Source: SXPK01 sp041168165 (GTDB lineage: Bacteria; Planctomycetota; UBA1135; UBA2386). Taken from it: a stretch of 26,028 nucleotides of DNA. Of this stretch, positions 1 to 7,499 are shown one piece after another (the stretch's first letter is position 1; each line of letters starts with the position of its first letter). The position numbers and the translations under genes were made by a program. Location of the stretch: the NCBI GenBank assembly GCA_041168165.1, contig JBEELK010000070.1, positions 1-26,028 of the forward strand, written 5' to 3'. Below the pieces are notes generated by a model that had not been told where the DNA came from, did not search any database, and saw only the letters and a list, made by a program, of their open reading frames with translations.

Positions 1-774
1 GCGCAGGTGCTTGCTCGCTTGCCCGAGCAAGTCCGCAGCGCACGACTCGTTGTCCTGCAGGATCTGCAGCGCAGACTGCAATCGCTGGCGAACGCTGTCG
101 AGGTTGGAGAGCACCTGATGCTCTTGCTCCAGCGCCGCGAGTTCGCCGTCGCCGAGTTGCAGCTCTTCCATCTGCTGCAGTTGGAATCGCAAGAACTCGA
201 CGCGCTGCTTGTGCTGCTGTGCACCCTTGACCGCTTGCTGCAGCGCGTCGTTCGCCATGCGCGCGGCGCGCAGCGAGTCCGCGAACGCGATGCGCAACGA
301 CGTCGTGCCGCCAAATGCGTCGAGCGTCTCGCACTGGATCTCGGGTCGCATCAACGCGCGCGAGTCGCCTTGGCCGTGGATCTCGACGAGGTGCTCACCG
401 AGTGTGCGCAACGCGGCGAGGGTCGCCGGCCGGCCGCCGATGCGGCAGCGGCTCTTGCCGTGCGCGTCGACGATGCGCGTGACCAGAAGCAGGTCGTCTT
501 CGACTGCGCCGCCGCAGAGCTCCTGCACGAGCCGCGCGACCGCGACGGACCGATCGCCACCGCCGAGGCGGAACTCGCCGTCGACTTGCAGCTCGTCGGC
601 GCCGCTGCGGACGAGGCCGCTGGCCGCCTTTTCGCCGCGCAGCAGCTTGAGGGCGGCGATCAGTAGCGACTTGCCGCCGCCGGTTTCGCCAGAGATCACG
701 TTGAGGCCTTTGTCGAGGGCGAGTTCGGCCGACTCGAGCAACGCCAGGTTGCGGACGTGGAGGGTGTGGAGCAT
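1..774 (-). CDS. recN: DNA repair protein RecN, N-terminal part (cut by window edge)
   Basis: RecN is an SMC-like ATPase of the cytosol that acts in recombinational repair of double-strand breaks. Read on the minus strand from the ATG at 774, the frame stays open to base 1 (258 codons). It begins MLHTLHVRNLALLESAEL, followed by a Walker A motif at about residues 29-36 (GETGGGKS) and an IHGQGDS stretch at about residue 143, both typical of RecN. After about residue 175 the sequence becomes Gln/Leu/Glu-rich, as expected for the start of the coiled-coil arm. The rest, including the signature motif and Walker B, lies outside the window. A weak promoter (TTGCAA, 19-base spacer, TATGTT; 787-817 on the minus strand) would give a very short leader. 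The usual Walker A is GETGAGKS, so the second Ala is replaced by Gly here. The gene diverges from the exported protein at 1083. The family call is secure. Confidence 0.9.
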   Translation of the reverse strand, partial: MLHTLHVRNLALLESAELALDKGLNVISGETGGGKSLLIAALKLLRGEKAASGLVRSGADELQVDGEFRLGGGDRSVAVARLVQELCGGAVEDDLLLVTRIVDAHGKSRCRIGGRPATLAALRTLGEHLVEIHGQGDSRALMRPEIQCETLDAFGGTTSLRIAFADSLRAARMANDALQQAVKGAQQHKQRVEFLRFQLQQMEELQLGDGELAALEQEHQVLSNLDSVRQRLQSALQILQDNESCAADLLGQASKHLR

Positions 775-1082
775 GGGAAAGGCCCTAACATATCCCGAAC
801 ATCGGGGCGAATTGCAACCTCGGCTGGGTAGGAGGCCGACTCGGCCCAGAAGCCGCCCACACTGAGGCCGCCAAACTGTTTGTGTGCGCGCAGGGGCAAC
901 CTCGCGCGGCGGCCGTGCCCCGAGGCAGTCGCGTGCGCCGCGAAGAGAGCCACTTACGCCTCGCCGACTCCCTCGGGCCCGCAACCGGCGAAATGCGGTT
1001 TGCGCGGGGTTCCCTGGCGCCAAATCCCTCCTATTTTTCCGCGTCGATCGTTCGACCTCACTTCTCTCTCTCGAGTCCCTCC
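775..1082. other. Divergent intergenic region between recN and the PKD exported protein
   Basis: I find no credible gene in these 308 bases. They must carry the promoters for two divergent genes. A weak recN promoter candidate lies at 787-817 on the minus strand. On the plus side a TATTTT element sits at 1032-1037 but has no convincing -35 partner. The last 30 bases before the ATG at 1083 are a pyrimidine-rich CT tract with no Shine-Dalgarno sequence. Confidence 0.4.
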
Positions 1083-3236
1083 ATGCTCCATCGCAACCTT
1101 CTCCTGCAGGCTGCCTCCGGCCTCATCCTCGCCGCGACCCTTGCGGCGCAGACCATCACGGTCCCCAACGGCACCGGAACCCTAGAAGGCAACTCCAGCG
1201 GCACGTTCCCGTGGTCTTCGACCTCGACGACGATCGCCGGCCTCCGCGTCCAACACCTCTACGACGGCTCCAACTTCATCAACCAGGGTGTCACCACCCC
1301 GGTCTACATCAACCGGATCCGGTGGCGCGCCAACGCGGCGGCGGCGACGACGACGTGGGTCGGCGGCACGTATGCCAACGCAACGATCAAGCTCAGCACG
1401 AGCCCGCTCGACTATGCGGCGGTCAGCGACCAGTTCGCGAACAACGAAGGCTCGAACGTCGTCGTTGGTTACTCCGGCCCGGTGTCGTTCCTGCCCGGTT
1501 CGGGCAACGGCACGGGCGTCATCGGACAGACTGTCGTCGACATCACGCTGACGACGCCGTTCCTCTACAACCCCAACCAGGGCGACCTGAACATCGACGC
1601 CGACCACCTGCTGGGCGCCAACTTCACGCCCAACCAGCCGACCGGCACGAATCGCGTCAGCGTCGACATCCAGACGACCGGCGCGCTTGCTTCGCGTTGC
1701 TACGCGAGCGGCAGCTACCCGAACACCTCGGGGCCGGGCGCGCTGTCGCAGACGGTGCCGCACGGCATCGTCGTGACACTCGACTACACGCCGGCCGTCG
1801 GCCTCTTCTCGGCGTTCAGCGCGTTGGGCACGCGATCAGGCCCCTCGCCGTTCACGGTGCAGTTCAACGACACGTCGACTTCGTCAGCCCCGTCTGGTGT
1901 GACCTCGTGGGCATGGGACTTCGATGGTGACGGCATCGTCGACAGCACGCTGCCGAACCCGGTGTTCACCTACACCACCTGCGGCGCGTTCGACGTCACG
2001 CTCACCGTGCAGGACGGCGTCAACCCGCCTGCCACGCTGACCCGCACCGGCTACATCCGCACCGACGACATCGTCGCCGACTTCACTTCGACGGCGATCT
2101 CGCCCAACGTCTACCAACTGACAGACACGTCGACTCCGCCCGCCACGTCGTGGGCGTGGGACTTCGACAGCGACGGCATCGTCGACAGCACGGTCCAGAA
2201 CCCGGTGATCGCGCTCACGCTGTGCCAATCTAGCCAGGTGACGCTGACCGCCACGCGCAACTGCCGCAGCTCGTCCAAGCTGCGCAGCTTCTACTTTGCG
2301 CAAAACAACCTCGCCACGCCGTTCGTCGCCGCGGGCGGCACGGGCGTCAACGGTTTCGGCAGCGGCTCCCTGGTGTTCTCCGACCTCAACGTCACGAACC
2401 CCGCGGGCATCACGGTCTGCGCAGTCGGTGTCAACACGAGCACGACCGCGGTCGGCACGCCGTTCACGACCAACATCTACCTGACGGAGTCGAGCTACGT
2501 CGGCAAGGACAACGACATCAGCAAGTGGCGCCTGTCCGGCACCGGCTCGAGCTACACGGGCGGCGACGGAGTCGTAACGCAGTGCGCGCTACTCCAGCCG
2601 ATGCACCTGCCGCAGGGCACCTACGGCATGGCGGTGCAGCTCGTCGGCTCGTCAGTGCGCTACACCGGCACGACCACGACGTTCCCACCGCTGACGGTCA
2701 GCAACGCGGACCTGTCGCTGACCACCGGCGCGGTGCGCACGACGTTGTTCAACGGCGGCTCCTACTTCACGGTCCGCCACTGGAACGGCGTGCTCTACTA
2801 CGACACGACGGCAATCAACACGTCGGCCTACTACGGCTTCTTCGGCACCGGTTGCGCCGGCTCGCTTCCCACAGGCCGCCAGACGATCACGAGCGCACCG
2901 CGAGTCGGCGGCTCGCTGTCGCTGTCGTTCAACAACCTGCCCTCGAGCCTGACGCTGGTCATGCTCGGCTTCAGCAACACGAACGCGCCGGGCTTCGGCC
3001 CGCTGCCCATCGACCTCACTGGCATCGGCATGACCGGTTGCACCGCGCGCGTGAGCCCGGATCTGACGTTCTTCACGCTCGGCGCGTCGAACTCCGCCTC
3101 GCTGCTGGTGTCGATCCCCAACGACCCGTTCTTCGTCGGCACGCCGATCTACACGCAGGCGCTGACCCCGGACGCGGCCGGCAACCTCTTCGGCTGGGTG
3201 CTGTCGGACGCAGCCGGCGGACCGATGGGCTTCTGA
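1083..3236 (+). CDS. Exported PKD-repeat protein with planctomycete-type C-terminal domain
   Basis: This is a 717-residue exported protein of unknown specific role. Residues 1-23 form a signal peptide (MLHRN, a hydrophobic run, then an ALAAQ-like cleavage site), which is why I choose the ATG at 1083 rather than the longer frame from 882. Residues 24-235 are a Thr/Ser/Asn-rich beta-type region. Two PKD-like Ig-fold repeats follow at about 240-325 and 331-400; both carry the core SWAWDFDxDGIVDST and the spacing to xPVFTY or xPVIAL. Residues 400-585 are another beta-rich region. Residues 587-717 begin with GTGCAGSLP and form a C-terminal domain that also appears in the exported protein at 11283. 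PKD domains usually mediate protein or polysaccharide contact at the cell surface. No catalytic motif is visible. A strong hairpin follows the stop codon. Confidence 0.85.
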   Translation: MLHRNLLLQAASGLILAATLAAQTITVPNGTGTLEGNSSGTFPWSSTSTTIAGLRVQHLYDGSNFINQGVTTPVYINRIRWRANAAAATTTWVGGTYANATIKLSTSPLDYAAVSDQFANNEGSNVVVGYSGPVSFLPGSGNGTGVIGQTVVDITLTTPFLYNPNQGDLNIDADHLLGANFTPNQPTGTNRVSVDIQTTGALASRCYASGSYPNTSGPGALSQTVPHGIVVTLDYTPAVGLFSAFSALGTRSGPSPFTVQFNDTSTSSAPSGVTSWAWDFDGDGIVDSTLPNPVFTYTTCGAFDVTLTVQDGVNPPATLTRTGYIRTDDIVADFTSTAISPNVYQLTDTSTPPATSWAWDFDSDGIVDSTVQNPVIALTLCQSSQVTLTATRNCRSSSKLRSFYFAQNNLATPFVAAGGTGVNGFGSGSLVFSDLNVTNPAGITVCAVGVNTSTTAVGTPFTTNIYLTESSYVGKDNDISKWRLSGTGSSYTGGDGVVTQCALLQPMHLPQGTYGMAVQLVGSSVRYTGTTTTFPPLTVSNADLSLTTGAVRTTLFNGGSYFTVRHWNGVLYYDTTAINTSAYYGFFGTGCAGSLPTGRQTITSAPRVGGSLSLSFNNLPSSLTLVMLGFSNTNAPGFGPLPIDLTGIGMTGCTARVSPDLTFFTLGASNSASLLVSIPNDPFFVGTPIYTQALTPDAAGNLFGWVLSDAAGGPMGF

Positions 3237-3246
3237 CGCGCTGGCT

Positions 3247-3274
3247 GCGCCGTGCCGAAGGATCGGCACGGCGC
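3247..3274 (+). terminator. Strong hairpin 10 bases after the PKD gene, terminator-like
   Basis: This is a perfect 11-bp inverted repeat (GCGCCGTGCCG and its complement) around the 6-base loop AAGGAT. It starts 10 bases after the stop codon at 3236. A pyrimidine-rich stretch follows, but there is no U-tract, so it is not a classical intrinsic terminator. It could end transcription, stabilise the upstream mRNA 3' end, or attenuate read-through into the gene at 3307. Confidence 0.6.
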
Positions 3275-3306
3275 GCCCCTTCCCCATCGACGCCAGGAGC
3301 GACCCC

Positions 3307-4431
3307 ATGAACGCACTTTTCTCCCACGCTGTCCTTTCCTTGCTCCTCTGCTCGTCCGGCCTCGCGCTCGCGCAGCAGCAAGGTGCGCCCACGCGGACGC
3401 CGACGGAGGCCTCCAAGCGACTGACGGAACTCAACAAGCTCCACGCGGGGCGCGACACAGAGAGCCCAGAAGCCCGCGCGCAACGCGTGCGCGACCTCGA
3501 GGGATTCCTCGCCGATCACCCTTCTTCTGCGGAAGCGACCAGCGTCCGCTTCGCCATCTGCCAGCTGGCGATCAAGGACACGCAATTCGTCGCAGCCGCG
3601 AAGACGGCGCTGGAGGGCTTCGACCCGAGGGCTGCAGAAGAAGGCGCCGGCCTGCTGGCAGTGCGCTTCTCCAGCCAGCTCGGCTTCGACGAGATTAAGG
3701 GTCGCATCAAGCAGCAGGTCGTCAAGAGGCCCGAGTCCCTTGCGGACAAGCTCGAGCTAAGCGGCAACATCAAGATCATCGCCAGGGACAACGAGTGGGC
3801 CGAAGAGTTCCGCACCGCGATCGAGCAGTCGGCGACGACCTCCGCGGATCGCGCGGAGATTGCGCTCTTCGACGCCGCAATGGTGAGCCGCCTCGACAGC
3901 AAGAACCGCGAGGCCTACGACGCGGCACTGCGCCGCGTTGCTGAGGACTTCGCGGACACGCCTTCTGGCGCGCTCGCGAAGGACAAGCTAGCGGCGCATA
4001 GCCTCGCGGTTGGCAGCGCGCCCATCGAGTTCGCCGCCGTGGACCTCGCGGGCCAGCCCGTGTCGCTGGCGGACTACCGCGGCAAGGTGCTGCTCGTCGA
4101 CTTCTGGGCTACGTGGTGCGTCCCGTGCATGAAGGAGATGCCGCACGTCGTCGCCGCACACGAGCGCTTCCACAGCCAGGGATTCGAGGTGCTCGGCATC
4201 TCGCTCGACAGGACAGGCCATCGCGAAAAGCTCGAGGGGGTCATAGCCGCGAACAAGATGGCGTGGCGGCACGTCTTCGACGGCGGCCACTGGCGCGCAA
4301 AGGTTGCGCAGCGATACGACGTCTCGTCGATCCCGTTCACGGTGTTGATCGGCAAGGACGGCAAGATCGCGGGCCTCAACCTTCGCGGAGACCTCCTCGC
4401 GGAAGCCGTGGAACGCGAGCTCGCCAAGTGA
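3307..4431 (+). CDS. Exported thioredoxin-fold protein (TlpA/AhpC-TSA type)
   Basis: This 374-residue protein probably acts as an extracytoplasmic thiol-disulfide oxidoreductase. Residues 1-22 are a signal peptide ending ALAQ. Residues 23-235 are largely helical and charged, and resemble the helical repeat domain often found ahead of TlpA-like modules. Residues 236-374 form the thioredoxin fold. It has APIEFAAVDLAGQPVSLADY at its start, the active site WATWCVPC with Cys271 and Cys274, and the cis-proline loop SSIPF near residue 342. The start is well supported by AGGAG at 3295-3299, seven bases before the ATG. Fusion of a helical N-domain to a TlpA domain is frequent in planctomycetes and Bacteroidetes. 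The exact substrate is unknown; cytochrome c maturation or general disulfide reduction are the usual roles. Confidence 0.9.
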   Translation: MNALFSHAVLSLLLCSSGLALAQQQGAPTRTPTEASKRLTELNKLHAGRDTESPEARAQRVRDLEGFLADHPSSAEATSVRFAICQLAIKDTQFVAAAKTALEGFDPRAAEEGAGLLAVRFSSQLGFDEIKGRIKQQVVKRPESLADKLELSGNIKIIARDNEWAEEFRTAIEQSATTSADRAEIALFDAAMVSRLDSKNREAYDAALRRVAEDFADTPSGALAKDKLAAHSLAVGSAPIEFAAVDLAGQPVSLADYRGKVLLVDFWATWCVPCMKEMPHVVAAHERFHSQGFEVLGISLDRTGHREKLEGVIAANKMAWRHVFDGGHWRAKVAQRYDVSSIPFTVLIGKDGKIAGLNLRGDLLAEAVERELAK

Positions 4432-4435
4432 GGAT

Positions 4436-4625
4436 GTAGCGAAGCCGCGTCGCCAGATGCGCCAGGCGCACGGCGAACGGCGCACACGGGCACGAGGATC
4501 GACTCGTGCGGCACGCGCCGCACGACCCATGGCGGCAGCTACATGGCAGCGGCTCTGCGTTCGCGATCGTGCGTCACGACGAGGCTGCCGGCGGTTCTGT
4601 CGAAGGGCTCTGCTGCGGAGGCGCG
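4436..4625 (-). pseudogene. Decayed partial copy of the amidohydrolase 5' end
   Basis: This strip sits between the thioredoxin-fold gene and the intact amidohydrolase and has no intact frame. Read on the minus strand from GTG at 4577, it translates to VTHDRERRAAAM, a TAG stop, then LPPWVVRRVPHESILVP. This aligns without gaps to the first 30 or so residues of the neighbouring enzyme (VTTEHEPTAALPQLPPWVV, then HVPHDSAQVP). At DNA level about 4501-4620 matches about 5414-5530, with long identical blocks such as GTCACGACGAGGCT. The match extends upstream of the start codon into the 3' end of the small coupled gene. It therefore looks like a truncated, stop-interrupted tandem duplicate. The remaining coding part has been lost up to the border of the gene ending at 4431. 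Confidence 0.75.
4501..4620. repeat. Imperfect direct repeat, copy A (partner 5414-5530)
   Basis: These roughly 120 bases align with about 5414-5530 in the same orientation. They share blocks such as CACGACCCATGGCGGCA and GTCACGACGAGGCT, with only small indels. Copy B spans the junction of the small proline-rich gene and the amidohydrolase. Copy A is the non-coding remnant described as a pseudogene. Confidence 0.75.
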
Positions 4626-4680
4626 GGCCGGCCGAGGACGCGCGGGCGCCCCATCCAGGAGTGACCAGACGGGGGATGGC

Positions 4681-5490
4681 TCAGGCCCTGGCGGTCCTCG
4701 CGCGGTGCGCGGCCCGCGCGCACGCCGCCTGCACGCGCGCGGCGACCGCGGCGAAGTCCGCGCGCGGCAGCCACGTCGCGGGGTCGAGGTAGAGCTCCCG
4801 CTCGACCTCCACCATCACGGCTGTGACGCGCGCATCGCGACGGAACCGCGTCGCAGGAACGAGCGCGCCCGCAAACGGCGTGTCCACGGCGACGGACCAG
4901 CCCTCGCGCGCAAACTCGGCAACGAACGCATCGCGCAACTGCGGCGGCGTGTGGAACACGTCCGTGCCGATGCAGATCTGTGGCCGCAGCAACGACGCGT
5001 CCTCAAACGGCAACGGCTCGCGCGGAAAGCTGTGGCAGTCGATCACGACGCAGCGGCCGTGCTGCGCGAGCACCGCGGCGACCGCCGATTCGAGCCGTTC
5101 GTGGTGCGGCGCATAGAACTCGGCGAGCAATCGCGCGCGCGTCGGCTCATCGATCGGATGCCGCAGCACAGCGCCATCCGAGGTCGCGCGGTAGAGGACG
5201 CCGAGGCCGCGCGCGGCCATCGGTTCTTGCTCATCATCGACAAAGCGCTCGACGTCGATGACGAGACGGCTCGCCTCGGCGCGCACGCACGCGCAGCGCT
5301 GACCGCTCGCAAAGAGATCGAACGTGCGATGGTCCGTCATGCGCGCGAGCTCGCGCTGCAGCGTCGCGTCATCGACCGCAAACTGCGGTCGCGTCCATGC
5401 AGGAACCTGCGCCGAGTCGTGCGGCACATGCAGCACGACCCATGGCGGCAACTGTGGCAGCGCTGCTGTGGGTTCGTGTTCTGTCGTCAC
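4681..5490 (-). CDS. N-formylglutamate amidohydrolase family protein
   Basis: This 269-residue protein belongs to the N-formylglutamate amidohydrolase (HutG-like) family, zinc-type hydrolases that release formate from N-formyl-L-glutamate at the end of one histidine degradation route. Family landmarks are HVPHDSAQVP near residue 24, a DVERF segment near residue 74, the FYAPHHERL helix, VVIDCHSFP near residue 147, and VEVERELYLD in the C-terminal part. Length matches the family. I choose the GTG at 5490 because GGGAG precedes it at a seven-base gap and because it overlaps the stop of the upstream gene as GTGA. No other histidine-utilisation genes are in the window, so the true substrate may be another N-acyl amino acid. 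A degenerate copy of its 5' end lies just downstream. Confidence 0.85.
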   Translation of the reverse strand: MTTEHEPTAALPQLPPWVVLHVPHDSAQVPAWTRPQFAVDDATLQRELARMTDHRTFDLFASGQRCACVRAEASRLVIDVERFVDDEQEPMAARGLGVLYRATSDGAVLRHPIDEPTRARLLAEFYAPHHERLESAVAAVLAQHGRCVVIDCHSFPREPLPFEDASLLRPQICIGTDVFHTPPQLRDAFVAEFAREGWSVAVDTPFAGALVPATRFRRDARVTAVMVEVERELYLDPATWLPRADFAAVAARVQAACARAAHRARTARA

Positions 5491-5530
5491 GACGAGGCTC
5501 CCGGCGGTTCGTTCGGAGCACTCTGCGGCG
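5414..5530. repeat. Imperfect direct repeat, copy B (partner 4501-4620)
   Basis: This is the intact partner of the repeat at 4501-4620. It contains the last codons of the gene ending at 5487 and the first codons of the gene starting at 5490, so it is the probable source of the duplication. Confidence 0.75.
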
Positions 5531-5834
5531 GTGGCGGGGTCGGCACCGGCACGTAGGGCGGCCGATCCCACCTGCTGTCGAGAACGCGCGGCGCGATCTT
5601 GTGACCGAGCTCCTTCTCGAGGCGCTCGCGGTCCGCGAGTTCGACGCGCATGCGATGCAGCTTGAGCCGGCGCAGCGCCTCGCCGTGCCGCCCTTCTTCT
5701 TCGAGCTCTTCTTCGGTGGGACTGCCGGGCGGACGTTCGACGGACGGCAGCGGCCCGCTGACGCGGACCACGATCGCACCGCCGCGGTTGAGCCAATGGT
5801 CGTCGGGAAGTGGCCTGCGGCCGAGATATGCCAT
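5487..5834 (-). CDS. Small charged, proline-rich protein coupled to the amidohydrolase
   Basis: I do not recognise this 115-residue protein. The N-terminus is MAYLGRRPLPDDHWLNRGG. Residues 40-80 are strongly charged and probably helical (EEELEEEGRHGEALRRLKL and the following segment). Residues 88-115 are proline-rich (PPYVPVPTPPPP). There is no signal peptide or membrane segment, so it is likely cytoplasmic. The start at 5834 is supported by AAGGAAA seven to eight bases upstream. Its TGA stop overlaps the GTG start of the amidohydrolase by four bases, so the two are probably translated together and may act together. The decayed repeat at 4501-4620 also includes a copy of this gene's 3' end. 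Confidence 0.75.
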   Translation of the reverse strand: MAYLGRRPLPDDHWLNRGGAIVVRVSGPLPSVERPPGSPTEEELEEEGRHGEALRRLKLHRMRVELADRERLEKELGHKIAPRVLDSRWDRPPYVPVPTPPPPQSAPNEPPGASS

Positions 5835-5958
5835 GGTGGTTTCCTTGTTGGTGGCTGGCGCGATCCGTCACGGAACACGCAACCTGCGATGCACAGCACC
5901 CGGCGCGGCGACTGCCGCAGGAGCCTTCGTTCGCCGAGCCACGAGGCTCGCGCGCATC

Positions 5959-5980
5959 GACCCGGCAACTGAGCCGGGTC
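5959..5980. terminator. GC hairpin, terminator-like
   Basis: GACCCGGC and GCCGGGTC form an 8-bp perfect stem around the loop AACTGA. No U-tract follows on either strand and no gene end is close by, so its role is unclear. It begins with the same bases, ATCGACCCGGCAA, as the hairpin at 9979-9999. Confidence 0.4.
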
Positions 5981-6105
5981 CGACCACCTTGCCGCTCCTC
6001 GGCAGGTTGGCCGCCGCACGGTTGCCCGTGCAGCTGTCCTGATGCTGACCGCATGATCGGCTCGCGCGGCGATCCGTCGAGAGCCAAGGCGCATCGATGC
6101 GTGTC

Positions 6106-6133
6106 ATGACTCGATGCGGACGATCGCTATGCT
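6106..6133 (+). promoter_or_regulatory. Candidate sigma70-type promoter for tRNA-Arg
   Basis: ATGACT (6106-6111, four of six matches to TTGACA) and TATGCT (6128-6133, four of six matches to TATAAT) are 16 bases apart. The -10 ends 12 bases before the mature tRNA. It is a plausible but unproven promoter. Confidence 0.35.
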
Positions 6134-6145
6134 CGCCTGCCTCGC

Positions 6146-6222
6146 GCGTCCGTAGCTCAATTGGATAGAGCTCCAGACTTCGGATCTGGAGGTTGCAGGT
6201 TCAAGTCCTGCCGGGCGTGCCA
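6146..6222 (+). tRNA. tRNA-Arg (anticodon TCG), CCA encoded
   Basis: The sequence folds into a full cloverleaf. Acceptor GCGTCCG pairs with CGGGCGT using two G-U pairs. The D arm is GCTC/GAGC. The anticodon stem is CCAGA/TCTGG with loop CTTCGGA, giving anticodon TCG. The variable loop is AGGTT and the T arm is GCAGG TTCAAGT CCTGC. The discriminator base G is followed by an encoded CCA at 6220-6222. The anticodon reads CGN arginine codons. The ATPase gene begins 130 bases downstream. Confidence 0.96.
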
Positions 6223-6311
6223 CTTTCCTCCAGCCCGACGGTGTTCTTCACGGGCCCGGACCGGTTGGCACCCGGCGCGCGGGCAGGCGCTTGAGGGGAG
6301 CCTCAGCCTTC

Positions 6312-6354
6312 TATACTTGAAAATCGGCACCCTGTGTGCTAATTTTCATGTATG
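6312..6354 (+). promoter_or_regulatory. Long palindrome overlapping promoter and start codon of the ATPase gene
   Basis: Two 19-base arms, TATACTTGAAAATCGGCAC and the complement of GTGCTAATTTTCATGTATG, match at 15 of 19 positions around the 5-base centre CCTGT. The right arm ends in the ATG at 6352. Inside it, TTGAAA (6317-6322) and TAATTT (6340-6345) are 17 bases apart, placing a predicted transcription start at or next to the ATG. There is no Shine-Dalgarno sequence. This suggests a leaderless transcript and an operator or hairpin that controls its own gene. Confidence 0.6.
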
Positions 6355-7491
6355 CTGGGGCGCAAGGCCTACCTCGACCAGATCCACACCGCTCTCTCGC
6401 GGAACCCGATCGCCATGCTGGTCGGTCCGCGCCAATGCGGCAAGTCGACCTTGGCGCGAGCAATCGCAGCAGAGGGGCCATCGACGTTTTTTGACCTTGA
6501 GGACCCATCGGTTGAGGCCGCACTAGCCCAGCCCATGACGGCGCTGCGCGACCTTCGCGGGCTCGTGGTTCTCGATGAGGCTCAGCGTCAGCCGAGCCTC
6601 TTCCCAACGCTCCGCGTGTTGGCAGATCGGGCCGACTCTACGACACGCTTCTTGCTGCTCGGCAGTGCCACGCCATCGCTGATTCGGCAAGCCTCGGAGT
6701 CGCTCGCCGGCCGAGTCGAGATCCTCGAGATGCGTGGCTTCGACCTTGGCGAAGTCGGCGCACCCAACTCCAACCTGCTGTGGCTTCGCGGCGGCTTCCC
6801 GCGCTCGTATCTCGCGGACACGGAAGAGGCCAGTTGGACCTGGAGGCAGAACTTCCTGTCGACCTTCGTCGAGCGCGACCTCGGCGTGCTCGGCTTTGGC
6901 ATGGCTCCTGCCGCGATGCGCCGCTTCTGGACGATGCTGTCGCACTTGCACGGGCAAGTTTGGAACGCATCGGAGATCGCGTCCGCGATGGGCGTGTCGC
7001 CACACACGACTCGCAGATACCTCGACGCGCTCGAACAGACGTTCATGGTGCGCACGCTGCAGCCATGGCACGAGAACGTCGGCAAGCGGCTCGTGAAGAG
7101 CCCAAAGATCTGGCTGCGTGATAGCGGCTTGTTCCACTCGCTGCAGGGCATTCAGACGCAATCGCAGTTGTTGTCGCATCCCAAGCTTGGCGCGTCATGG
7201 GAAGGCTTCGCGTTGGAGGAAGCACTGCGCGTGTTTGGCCTCAACCAAGCTTGGTTCTACGCAGTGCACTCCGGATCAGAACTCGATCTCTTCTTCTTGC
7301 ACGGCGGCAAGCGCATCGGCATCGAGTGCAAGCGCATCGACGCGCCGCGCACGACCAAGTCGATGCACATCGCAATCGAGGATCTACGACTGGACCGCTT
7401 GTTCGTCGTCTATCCCGGAGATCGCCGCTATTCGCTCACCGACAAGATCGAGGCAGTGCCGTTGGCGCGCCTCGAAGACGTCGTCGACTAG
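6352..7491 (+). CDS. AAA ATPase with DUF4143 domain
   Basis: This 379-residue protein belongs to the widespread cytosolic AAA_14/DUF4143 ATPase family, whose physiological role is not well defined. Walker A is GPRQCGKS at 25-32, Walker B is GLVVLDEAQ at 70-78, and a sensor-like LLLGSATPS lies at 101-109. Residues 155-230 contain the RGGFP motif and a winged-helix-like segment (NASEIASAMGVSPHTTRRYL). The C-terminal region has the pattern D312, E325, K327 (GSELDLFF then GIECKR), consistent with a PD-(D/E)xK-like fold. The start at 6352 fits the family, with Walker A about 25 residues in. The gene stands alone after a tRNA, ends 8 bases before a convergent gene, and appears a little less GC-rich than its neighbours, so horizontal acquisition is possible. 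Its palindromic promoter overlaps the start codon. Confidence 0.9.
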   Translation: MLGRKAYLDQIHTALSRNPIAMLVGPRQCGKSTLARAIAAEGPSTFFDLEDPSVEAALAQPMTALRDLRGLVVLDEAQRQPSLFPTLRVLADRADSTTRFLLLGSATPSLIRQASESLAGRVEILEMRGFDLGEVGAPNSNLLWLRGGFPRSYLADTEEASWTWRQNFLSTFVERDLGVLGFGMAPAAMRRFWTMLSHLHGQVWNASEIASAMGVSPHTTRRYLDALEQTFMVRTLQPWHENVGKRLVKSPKIWLRDSGLFHSLQGIQTQSQLLSHPKLGASWEGFALEEALRVFGLNQAWFYAVHSGSELDLFFLHGGKRIGIECKRIDAPRTTKSMHIAIEDLRLDRLFVVYPGDRRYSLTDKIEAVPLARLEDVVD

Positions 7492-7499
7492 CAGGTTTC

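Larger units (their letters stand above)
5835..6145. other. Intergenic region upstream of the small gene and the tRNA
   Basis: I see no credible gene in these 311 bases. They hold a hairpin at 5959-5980, a perfect 12-bp palindrome CGCATCGATGCG at 6090-6101, and a tRNA promoter candidate at 6106-6133. A short minus-strand frame at 5868-6107 has no family resemblance and no ribosome site. Confidence 0.4.

Noticed and set aside
696..953. Minus-strand frame of 85 codons over the recN 5' end and intergenic region
   Set aside because: It overlaps the recN start in another frame, shows no family resemblance and has a composition typical of GC-rich shadow frames.
5868..6107. Minus-strand frame of 79 codons upstream of the small proline-rich gene
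   Set aside because: No ribosome site, no recognisable motif, and it contains a hairpin and a palindrome more consistent with intergenic DNA.
6325..6340. CGGCAC-N5-GTGCT, which resembles a sigma54 -24/-12 element
   Set aside because: The match arises from the two arms of the palindrome, the first base and the TT of the -12 element are off-consensus, and a sigma70-like pair fits the same site better.
6146..7491. tRNA-Arg as an integration site for a genomic island
   Set aside because: No integrase gene and no repeat of the tRNA 3' end was seen after the ATPase gene; only the single ATPase gene is suspicious.
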